A DNA stretch of 64,000 bases, from NCBI RefSeq assembly GCF_947488025.1, contig NZ_CANKYS010000005.1, forward strand, positions 1 to 64,000, given 5' to 3'. Shown here in pieces: positions 33,205 through 39,516 of this stretch. The stretch is from an uncultured Nocardioides sp. Its GTDB lineage: Bacteria > Actinomycetota > Actinomycetes > Propionibacteriales > Nocardioidaceae. The notes beneath the pieces are model-generated. The model saw only the letters and a list, made by a program, of their open reading frames with translations. It did no database searches and was not told the DNA's origin. The position numbers were made by a program, and so were the translations under genes. Position 1 is the first letter of the stretch. Each line of letters starts with the position of its first letter.

Positions 33205-33357
33205 CGTGCCTGCGGTGGCCAGCTGCACCGCATCGTCGTCGACGAGGGCTACGACACCCATCCGTGTTGCGACCGCCCGGACACGACCGGTTCCCAGGCC
33301 GTCCTCGAGCACACGGCACAGATGCTCGCCGCCACACTGCTGGCCCAGCCGGCCTGA
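33205..33357 (+). pseudogene. Continuation of the zinc-ribbon gene after an in-frame TGA
   Basis: 51 codons in the same frame as the gene at 32908, ending in TGA at 33355-33357. It has no ATG or GTG near its start, so it is not an independent gene. Its content (ACGGQLHRIVVDEGYDTHPC followed by Cys, then a helical tail) is clearly protein-like. Nonsense mutation, sequencing error or recoding are all possible. Confidence 0.5.
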
Positions 33358-33396
33358 GCACCGGCCAGGCCCCGCGTTCAACCCAGTTCGGCCGCG

Positions 33397-33432
33397 GTGA
33401 TCGCCCGGGCCCTCGGTCCGCACATAGGTGAC
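33397..33432 (+). promoter_or_regulatory. Element-type bipartite promoter motif
   Basis: GTGATCGCC at 33397 and CACATAGGTGACC at 33421; TGATCG to TAGG is 27 nt. It lies 59 nt before the ATG at 33484. This copy and the one at 27848 share TAGGTGACCAG. Confidence 0.7.
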
Positions 33433-33483
33433 CAGGAGGACCGGCGCAGCTGGTGCCGGTCCACAGGATCCATAGGAGTTCAC

Positions 33484-33714
33484 ATGAGTGACGCCCCTCG
33501 CGAGGAAGCCGCGCTCGATGAAGAGGCGCGACAGCGCGCCGAGGAGATCGGGGCCAGCGAGGAAGCATGCGCCCAGGCCGCGGCTGCCGACACCGGCCCC
33601 TCCCCCGACGCCGAGATCGCACAGGTCCACCGGTCCGACCGCCAGCACGACCACACCGACACCGCCGCCTACCAGCGGCCCCAGCTCAGCCGCCGCCGCG
33701 GCCCGCGCCGATAG
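33484..33714 (+). CDS. Small acidic protein, 76 aa
   Basis: ATG at 33484 with AGGAG 5 nt upstream. Glu/Ala-rich helical start (REEAALDEEARQRAEEIGAS) and an Arg-rich end (RPQLSRRRGPRR). No family recognised. It follows a promoter motif and is followed after 9 bases by another small gene, so the pair is probably co-transcribed. Confidence 0.55.
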   Translation: MSDAPREEAALDEEARQRAEEIGASEEACAQAAAADTGPSPDAEIAQVHRSDRQHDHTDTAAYQRPQLSRRRGPRR

Positions 33715-33723
33715 GAGGCCGCG

Positions 33724-33885
33724 ATGGCTACCGCACTCGCGCCGACAGCCGGACCCTCGACCGTCCGCTGGGTCGACTGCTCACACAAACTGGGCTCGCT
33801 GCCCTGCATGAACCACAAGCCGCACGAGGGCGACGGCCGCGGCTGCGTGCACCACTCCACGTCCGGCTTCGCCGACGACGAGTAA
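33724..33885 (+). CDS. Small Cys/His-rich protein, 53 aa
   Basis: ATG at 33724 with AGGAGG 5 nt upstream and TAA at 33883-33885. It contains VDCSHK, LPCMNH and GCVHHS motifs: three cysteines and five histidines, a likely metal-binding (zinc) mini-domain. It would be missed by most gene callers. Function unknown. Confidence 0.6.
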   Translation: MATALAPTAGPSTVRWVDCSHKLGSLPCMNHKPHEGDGRGCVHHSTSGFADDE

Positions 33886-33920
33886 CCCGCCGCCGGCCGC
33901 CGCACCGCCAGAGAACAGCC

Positions 33921-34787
33921 TCAGCCATGCACCAGGTGAAGCCGCGGACGCTGAGGCTGCTCGACGGCCGTTTGCAGGCGCTGCATCCGCTCGAGGGTCA
34001 TCGGGTGCCCGTAGCGCCGCAGCAGACCTGCCAGCACGGGACCGAGGCCGAGCGAGAGCACGAACCGGTCGGCCTCGGCCTCCGCGTGGAGCTCGATCCG
34101 CCGGCCGGCCGCCGGCACCAGGTAGGTCAGCGCGACAACCGCGCCCCCAAGCAGACCGGCCCAGGCCCGGTCCTCAACGACCGACTGCACCGCGCAGATA
34201 ACCCCCACGACGCCGCGCAGCGTCCAGGCCAGCCGCATGAACGGAAGCCAGGCGAAGGCACGGCCGACGCCGCGGAACGTCGCCACCATCAACCGCCACG
34301 GCGTCGTCGCCGCCAGCACGGCCAGCTCCAGACGCGGCCGGATCGCCTGGCGCCGGCCGACCGCATGAGCCAGCGCGGCGGCCGCCTCCGCGCCGGTCAC
34401 ACCGCCGCGGTACGTCGCCTCGACCAGCCCAGGGCTGACCACCACACTGCGCCGGCCGATCGCCACCGCCACCGGGGTGCTCGGTCGCTGGATCCGGCGC
34501 ACGAACAGCGCGCCGACGTCGACACCGCGGCCGCCCAGCTCGACCAGCACCAGCGCCACCACCCGGACCTCGCCCTCCGTCGCCGGCCGCGACCTGGTCA
34601 ACGCCGCGACCGCAGGCTCCTGCAGCTGCCCCAGCGCCAGCGCGACCAGCAGTCCGCCCGCAGCCATGAACACCACCAGGCCCAGCGGCGGCGGGAGCAG
34701 AGCGCACACCACCACGGTGAGGACGAAGCTCACCAGCAGTGCCGGCCCCAGCGTCACCACCCTCAGCACGGTCATCGGGAACCTCAT
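33921..34787 (-). CDS. M48-like membrane protein lacking the HExxH motif
   Basis: 288 aa from the ATG at 34787 with GGAGGAGG upstream. Two N-terminal membrane helices (about residues 8-50), then an M48/HtpX-like segment (VAVAIGRRSVVVSPGLVEAT) and a third helix pair near 160-220. The zinc-site helix that should read HELGH is AHAVGRRQ, whereas the second conserved motif (EAEADRFVLSLG) is intact. It is therefore probably a pseudo-protease. Its closest functional model is a BlaR1/M48-type membrane protease, but catalysis looks lost. Convergent with the small genes to the left. Confidence 0.7.
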   Translation of the reverse strand: MRFPMTVLRVVTLGPALLVSFVLTVVVCALLPPPLGLVVFMAAGGLLVALALGQLQEPAVAALTRSRPATEGEVRVVALVLVELGGRGVDVGALFVRRIQRPSTPVAVAIGRRSVVVSPGLVEATYRGGVTGAEAAAALAHAVGRRQAIRPRLELAVLAATTPWRLMVATFRGVGRAFAWLPFMRLAWTLRGVVGVICAVQSVVEDRAWAGLLGGAVVALTYLVPAAGRRIELHAEAEADRFVLSLGLGPVLAGLLRRYGHPMTLERMQRLQTAVEQPQRPRLHLVHG

Positions 34788-34841
34788 CTCGCCCCTCCTC
34801 CATCTTGCGCCCCTAGTGCGGATCTCTTGACTTTGCTCGCG

Positions 34842-34877
34842 GTGATCGTCCGGCAACCACCGAACGACATAGGCGAA
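34842..34877 (+). promoter_or_regulatory. Element-type bipartite promoter motif
   Basis: GTGATCGTC at 34842 and GACATAGGCGAAC at 34866; TGATCG to TAGG is 27 nt. It is 135 nt upstream of the GTG at 35005, leaving a leader that contains the DnaA box at 34917. Confidence 0.65.
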
Positions 34878-34916
34878 CGAGACCAGTTTGTGCCCAGGTG
34901 CCGACCGCACCCCGAG

Positions 34917-34925
34917 TTATCCACA
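34917..34925 (+). promoter_or_regulatory. Consensus DnaA box
   Basis: TTATCCACA, a perfect match to the classical consensus, in the leader between the promoter motif at 34842 and the gene at 35005. It shares 14 flanking bases with the site at 29904-29917. Confidence 0.5.
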
Positions 34926-35004
34926 GCCCGCCGCTCGGCGCAGCGGGCCGCGGCCGGGACGTGGGTTCATGGGCCAGCCCGACCTCCAATCGAAAGGAAC
35001 ACGC

Positions 35005-35370
35005 GTGGACACCCCCAACGCTGACGCCACCTGGGGCCGCCTCGGCTCGATCGCCCAGCTGCTGCACCAGGCCGCTGCCCAGGTGTGGAGCGACGCCGAG
35101 GACGCCGCCCCCGACTCCCCGCTCCACGACCTCGGGCTGGGTGTCTACCTCGCCCACTCCCAGGTCAGCGCCCTGCTGCCCGACGACTACGAGCTACCCG
35201 ACGTCGACCCGCTCCCCGACCTCGAGGAACGAACGCCCCTGCAGCTGCTCACCGAGGCCGAGGAGCTGACCCGCCCGCTACCGCTGCACCAGCCGGACCT
35301 GGTCCACGGCTCGCAGCTGGTCGTCGACCTGTGCGACCTCATCCGGGAAGCCCGCGGCCTTGGCTACTGA
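35005..35370 (+). CDS. Hypothetical protein, 121 aa
   Basis: GTG at 35005 with AAAGGAA upstream. Soluble, acidic and mostly helical (GSIAQLLHQAAAQVWSDAED ... LLTEAEELTRPLPLHQ). No family recognised. It overlaps the next gene by 11 bases, implying coupling. It is the first gene after a promoter motif with a DnaA box in its leader. Confidence 0.6.
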   Translation: MDTPNADATWGRLGSIAQLLHQAAAQVWSDAEDAAPDSPLHDLGLGVYLAHSQVSALLPDDYELPDVDPLPDLEERTPLQLLTEAEELTRPLPLHQPDLVHGSQLVVDLCDLIREARGLGY

Positions 35371-36910
35371 CCTGCGCCCGGCGTACGCCGACATCGACGA
35401 GGAGCTCTTCGACGTCGACCAGATCCCGATGACCTCGCGCGACGTACGCACCGTCGGCGAGATGCTCTTCGACGTCGACTACCAGGCGCGCCAGCTGCTC
35501 ATGGACGTCGACGGCGATGACGCCGGCACGCTCCTGCGGAGCTGGCCGACGATAGTCGCGGCCGCGGAGGACCTGTGGGCCTCCCTCCCTGGCCGGCGAC
35601 CGGGCGTCGACGAGCGCGACCGCCCCATCACCAGCCTCTCCGCCCAGGCCGCCACCATCAAGTCCAGCCTGTCCGGCCGGAAGGCCTGGCCCGGTCAGGG
35701 CCCGACCAACCCCCGCGTCGACCAGATGACCCAGACCCTCCTCAACGCCGCCGCCCTGGTCCGCCGCTACGGCGCCGAGATCCCGCACGAGCAGACCGAG
35801 GCCCACCGCGACCTCGAGGCAGCCCGGACCAGAGTCATGCACGGTCTCTACCTGACCGCCCACGCCGTCAACGTCGCCCTGCACGACAACGGCCGCGACC
35901 GCGTCAACGACGCCCGCGGCTCCGGCCGCCGGGTCCAGCTGGCCCAGCACCACTCCCCCTACGCGATCGCACCCACCGGGGTCTGGGTAGACCGGATGTC
36001 TGCGTGCGAGAACACCGCACGCAGCTACCTGACCGACCGGTTCGCCCAGACACTCGCGGGCGAGGCGATCCGGCCCGTCGACGACCCCGGCCGCCTGGCA
36101 CAGGCCCTGGCCAACTGGGACATCCAGTCCCACCGCGCGCTGGCCCGCGACCTTGAGCCGTCCAACATCCTGCTCATCACCCGTACCCAGGGACTCGTCG
36201 CCGGCGCCAGCATGGTGCTCGTCGACGCGGCCGCCACCGCCGGCATCCTCGAGCCCTCGGACCGCCTGGTCCCCGCGATCGCCGACGCAGGCCGCTCCTG
36301 GAGCAATCTAGCCGGCCGCTGGGGAGACCTCGCTCCCCCGGGCGCTCGCCTCGACGAGCGCTTGGCTCGCGCGGCCGCAGAGGTCCGAGCCGCGTACCGC
36401 CAGATCACCCACAACACCACCACGCTCGCGGCGCCGGAAGTCATCGCCACCCGGCCAGGACTCCCCCAAGCCACCCTTGCGACCCTCCGTGCGATCAGGG
36501 CCGGCGCCGAGCTCGCGCACGTTGTCGCCGAGAAAGGCAACACGGCAGGTCTCACCGGGCCTGCACGGGCACTCTCGATCCGCGCCCACAACGACATCGA
36601 AGCCGGCTTGGTCGTTAATCCGCCGGAAGGCGACGTCGTCTGGGTCAGCCCGGCCGACATCCTTGCCCGCCGCAACGTACCGATACCGCGACCAGTGCGG
36701 GAGTCCCTGCGTACAGCGAGTGCAACGACGGTATCCGCCAGTGCAACGGCTGCAGCAACTGCTGACCTGACCATCGCCAACGGCGCCGACCGATCGCTCG
36801 ATGTCGCGGCAACTTCCCCGGCCCTGAACCCGCTGCCCACGCGTCGACGGTCGCTGCTCGAGCCGGCCTTTACACCCCTACAACGGTTCGGCGGTGCCCA
36901 ATCACGATGA
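35360..36910 (+). CDS. Hypothetical helical protein, 516 aa
   Basis: The TTG at 35360, overlapping the preceding gene, has GGAAG 9 nt upstream; an ATG at 35429 is an alternative. The protein is soluble and helical, with no signal peptide or recognisable catalytic motif. In particular no HUH or MOB relaxase motif and no Walker motif is present. Segments such as RVMHGLYLTAHAVNVALHDN and IRAGAELAHVVAEKGNTAGL recur in hypothetical proteins of actinobacterial elements, from memory. The last 120 residues have lower GC and weaker composition. Function unknown. Confidence 0.6.
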   Translation: MATDLRPAYADIDEELFDVDQIPMTSRDVRTVGEMLFDVDYQARQLLMDVDGDDAGTLLRSWPTIVAAAEDLWASLPGRRPGVDERDRPITSLSAQAATIKSSLSGRKAWPGQGPTNPRVDQMTQTLLNAAALVRRYGAEIPHEQTEAHRDLEAARTRVMHGLYLTAHAVNVALHDNGRDRVNDARGSGRRVQLAQHHSPYAIAPTGVWVDRMSACENTARSYLTDRFAQTLAGEAIRPVDDPGRLAQALANWDIQSHRALARDLEPSNILLITRTQGLVAGASMVLVDAAATAGILEPSDRLVPAIADAGRSWSNLAGRWGDLAPPGARLDERLARAAAEVRAAYRQITHNTTTLAAPEVIATRPGLPQATLATLRAIRAGAELAHVVAEKGNTAGLTGPARALSIRAHNDIEAGLVVNPPEGDVVWVSPADILARRNVPIPRPVRESLRTASATTVSASATAAATADLTIANGADRSLDVAATSPALNPLPTRRRSLLEPAFTPLQRFGGAQSR

Positions 36911-37032
36911 GGAACCTATGTCCGAGACCACCTTGCCACGGCTACCAACTCCACGCGGAGGCGCCGGGCGATCCGTCCAGCGGCATCGCACAACCGCTGC
37001 GCATGGGTCACTTCCGACCCGTTCCTCCTGCG

Positions 37033-37068
37033 TTGATCGCTGCGGGCGCCTTCCTTCCCCTAGGTGAC
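37033..37068 (+). promoter_or_regulatory. Element-type bipartite promoter motif before xis-int
   Basis: TTGATCGCT at 37033 and CCCCTAGGTGACC at 37057; TGATCG to TAGG is 27 nt. TAGG is 47 nt before the excisionase ATG. It ties excision and integration to the same control as the transfer and pilus operons. Confidence 0.7.
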
Positions 37069-37107
37069 CGTAAGCAGTCACCGGCGAGACAACGGAGTGG
37101 ATGCACG

Positions 37108-37413
37108 ATGGCACGACCGACAGCAGCACAGAAGCAAGCACGTGAAGCGGCAGAACGCGCTCGCAAAGCCCGCGATACAAGCGCCGACCGACAGGTAGAA
37201 ACCCCGGCGTTGTCGATGGCGACGGCGGGCTACGACCCGCTCCTGACCATCGAAGAGGTCTCAGAGTGGCTCGGGATTCCCAGAGGCACGCTCTACCAGT
37301 GGCGCACCCGCAAGCAGGGCCCTCGGGCCATCAAAGTCGGCGGAGCTCTTCGCTACCGACGCACCGAGGTGGAGACCTACCTGGACCAACACACAGATCC
37401 CCGCACTGCCTAG
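37108..37413 (+). CDS. xis: Excisionase-type MerR-like HTH protein
   Basis: 101 aa. The N-terminal 40 residues are basic and helical. The C-terminus is a winged-helix excisionase fold (LLTIEEVSEWLGIPRGTLYQ followed by WRTRKQGPRAIKVGGALRYR and EVETYLDQH), the HTH_17 family. It lies 108 bases upstream of the integrase in the same direction, the usual place for Xis, and should bind att arms to steer excision. The first part of the open frame (36907-37107) is not used because it covers the promoter motif. Confidence 0.8.
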   Translation: MARPTAAQKQAREAAERARKARDTSADRQVETPALSMATAGYDPLLTIEEVSEWLGIPRGTLYQWRTRKQGPRAIKVGGALRYRRTEVETYLDQHTDPRTA

Positions 37414-37521
37414 CACGCATACCCTCTAGCGAACGACCGCACAACGCGCCATCCGGAAGGCCCGCATGATCGGCAAGTACCCGTTCGGGATCGACCAGCC
37501 CGCATCGAGTGAGGCCGGCTG

Positions 37522-38685
37522 ATGCCGCGCCCGCCGATGCCGCCAGGCACCTGGGGCACGATCGGCGTCTCCAAGACCGCCGCCGGCACCCATGAGGCCT
37601 CCGCTAACTATGTGTACTTCAGTGGCCGAGTGGCACGCGTCCGCGCCCGCGCTGACAGCGCCCAGGCTGCTCGCACCGCTCTGATCCGGAAGCTCCAAGA
37701 GCTCAACGGCGCCGAGGCCAGCGAGAACGAACTCACACCGCTGACCACGGTGGCTGAACTCGCTGTCTTCTGGCTGCGAGAGAAAGAGGCGCAGCAGGTG
37801 GCTACGAACTCCCTCAAGGCATACCGCAGCACGGTGAACAACCAGATCGTGCCCGTGATCGGAGAGCGACGGCTGCGCGATTGCCGGACGAGCACCCTTG
37901 ACCGCGTCGTCAAAGATCGAGCCGCCCTTGGCTTCAGCCCCACCATGCTCCGCAAGGTCCTCCACGGAATGTTCGCCGTGGCCGTCCGTCACGACGTCAT
38001 GGCCTCGAACCCGGTGCGGGACGTCGCGCGTATATCGAAACCGCGACGCGAGATCGAGTACCTCGACATGGACCAGATCCAGGACGTCCGCAGCCTCGTC
38101 GCAGAGTCGACCAGCAGCAAGCGACCGGGCCCACGGCCGACCACCGATCTCATGGACGCTGTCGACCTCATCCTGGGTACCGGCTGTCGCATCGGCGAGA
38201 TCGGCGCGCTTATCTACTCCGAGATCGATCTGGCAGCCACACATCCCACACTTACCGTGTCCGGAACCATCATCACCGAGACCGGTGTGGGCACCTTCCG
38301 GCAACCGTGGACCAAGTCCAGCGCCGGCTACCGCACCCTGTTCCTACCACCGTTCGCCGTCGGGATCCTGCTACGGCGCCAGGTCGAGAACCACGCCAAC
38401 CCGCACGGCGCTGTGTTCCCGACCCGCCGCGGAACCTGGCGGCAGATCTCAAACTGGGAACGGATGTGGAACCAGGTGGTCGACGACACCGCCTACGACT
38501 GGGTCACCTTCCACACCTTCCGCAGGTCGGTGGCCACCCTCATCGACCGTGAAGTGGGAATCGACGCTGCCCAGGCCCAGCTCGGTCACGAAGACAGCGA
38601 CATCACCCGCGACTTCTACGTTCACAAGGCCACGGTCGCGCCCGATCTGACCGTCCATCTCGAGAAGTTCCGGCCCTCTACCTGA
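37522..38685 (+). CDS. int: Tyrosine integrase of the element
   Basis: 387 aa site-specific recombinase. It has an N-terminal arm-binding-type region, a SAM-like core-binding domain (about residues 75-160) and the catalytic domain. Catalytic residues are visible: Arg in GTGCRIGEIGAL (about 220), Lys in TKSSAGYR, HTFRRS (about 335), LGHEDSDIT and the Tyr in RDFYVHK (about 370). It stands 185 bases from the 3' end of tRNA-Asn, facing it, which is the usual arrangement when the tRNA 3' end is attB. It would integrate and, with Xis, excise the element. Confidence 0.9.
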   Translation: MPRPPMPPGTWGTIGVSKTAAGTHEASANYVYFSGRVARVRARADSAQAARTALIRKLQELNGAEASENELTPLTTVAELAVFWLREKEAQQVATNSLKAYRSTVNNQIVPVIGERRLRDCRTSTLDRVVKDRAALGFSPTMLRKVLHGMFAVAVRHDVMASNPVRDVARISKPRREIEYLDMDQIQDVRSLVAESTSSKRPGPRPTTDLMDAVDLILGTGCRIGEIGALIYSEIDLAATHPTLTVSGTIITETGVGTFRQPWTKSSAGYRTLFLPPFAVGILLRRQVENHANPHGAVFPTRRGTWRQISNWERMWNQVVDDTAYDWVTFHTFRRSVATLIDREVGIDAAQAQLGHEDSDITRDFYVHKATVAPDLTVHLEKFRPST

Positions 38686-38824
38686 CGGTCGCCCCACGAA
38701 GTCCCCCGCACGGGAGCGCTCGATACCCGGCGTGCACTCTGCCCCGCGCAGAGCGCTCTCGAGGTCTTGGCCGCGAGCGTTACTGGCCTGTTTCTGGACA
38801 GTTTCGTCATCAGATTCAAATCTC

Positions 38825-38867
38825 AGAGGGCCCCTGCCTGGACGTTTGCCCAGGTCAGAGGCCCTCT
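38825..38867. terminator. Hairpin downstream of tRNA-Asn
   Basis: AGAGGGCC (38825-38832) pairs with GGCCCTCT (38860-38867), with an inner CCTGG/CCAGG stem. It directly follows the tRNA in its transcription direction and also lies after the integrase, so it could end both transcripts. Because it lies on the element side of the presumed crossover, it was probably brought in by the element. Confidence 0.65.
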
Positions 38868-38869
38868 TC

Positions 38870-38945
38870 TGGCTCCCCCGGTTGGACTCGAACCAACAAC
38901 CCTCCGGTTAACAGCCGAATGCTCTGCCAGTTGAGCTACAGGGGA
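38870..38945 (-). tRNA. tRNA-Asn(GTT), integration target
   Basis: A complete 76-nt cloverleaf on the minus strand: acceptor TCCCCTG pairs with CGGGGGA, anticodon loop CTGTTAA (GTT), T-loop GGTTCGAGTCC, and genomically encoded CCA at 38870-38872. The 3' end faces the integrase. The 3' half is inferred to be the att core shared with the left junction, which is outside the window. Confidence 0.95.
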
Positions 38946-38997
38946 TCGCTTGTGCAGCGAGGCGAAACCTTAGCAAGCCTCCACACCGCGGGTGAAA

Positions 38998-39516
38998 TCA
39001 GGGCAGGCCGACATCGCGCTGCGCCAGCTCGAGGGCATCACGGGCCGCGGCGCGGACCTCGGGGTCGTCGGGGTCGACGCCCTCGTCGTACTCGTAGACC
39101 CACTGGACGCCGCCCGCGCCCGAGGGTGCGCGGCGCGCGATCACCCGCAGACCGCGCCGGCGGCCCAGGCTCACGTGGCGCTGCAGGACGACGCTGGCGG
39201 TCACCCGCTCGTGCACGAGCTCGAGCAGCCGGCCGGGCTCGTCGAGGATCGCGGTGTGCACGGGGCGCTGCTCGCCCCACGCGCCCACCTCGGAGAGCTG
39301 GAAGGTGTCGGTGTCGCGGTCCCAGCCGGCGGCCTCCACCTGCTCCCACGCGACCCGCCGGGTCTCGCCGTCGCGGACGACGTAGAAGGCGTCGCGGGTG
39401 CCGGCGAGCACGGTGCCGTCGGCTGCGGTCGCGCTCGCGAGCACCCGCTCCCCGCGACGTACGTCGACGCGCGGCATCGTCGCGCGGCCGAAGAGGCGGC
39501 TCATGCGGGTGCTCAT
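38998..39516 (-). CDS. Conserved actinobacterial hypothetical protein downstream of dnaG
   Basis: 172 aa. Beta-rich soluble protein (VLASATAADGTVLAGTRDAF, then WEQVEAAGWDRDTDTFQLSE) with a helical C-terminus. No catalytic motif is visible. It overlaps the dnaG stop by 4 bases (ATGA), so it is translated from the primase transcript. This gene pair is common in Nocardioides-like genomes (from memory). It is the first chromosomal gene next to the element. Confidence 0.7.
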   Translation of the reverse strand: MSTRMSRLFGRATMPRVDVRRGERVLASATAADGTVLAGTRDAFYVVRDGETRRVAWEQVEAAGWDRDTDTFQLSEVGAWGEQRPVHTAILDEPGRLLELVHERVTASVVLQRHVSLGRRRGLRVIARRAPSGAGGVQWVYEYDEGVDPDDPEVRAAARDALELAQRDVGLP

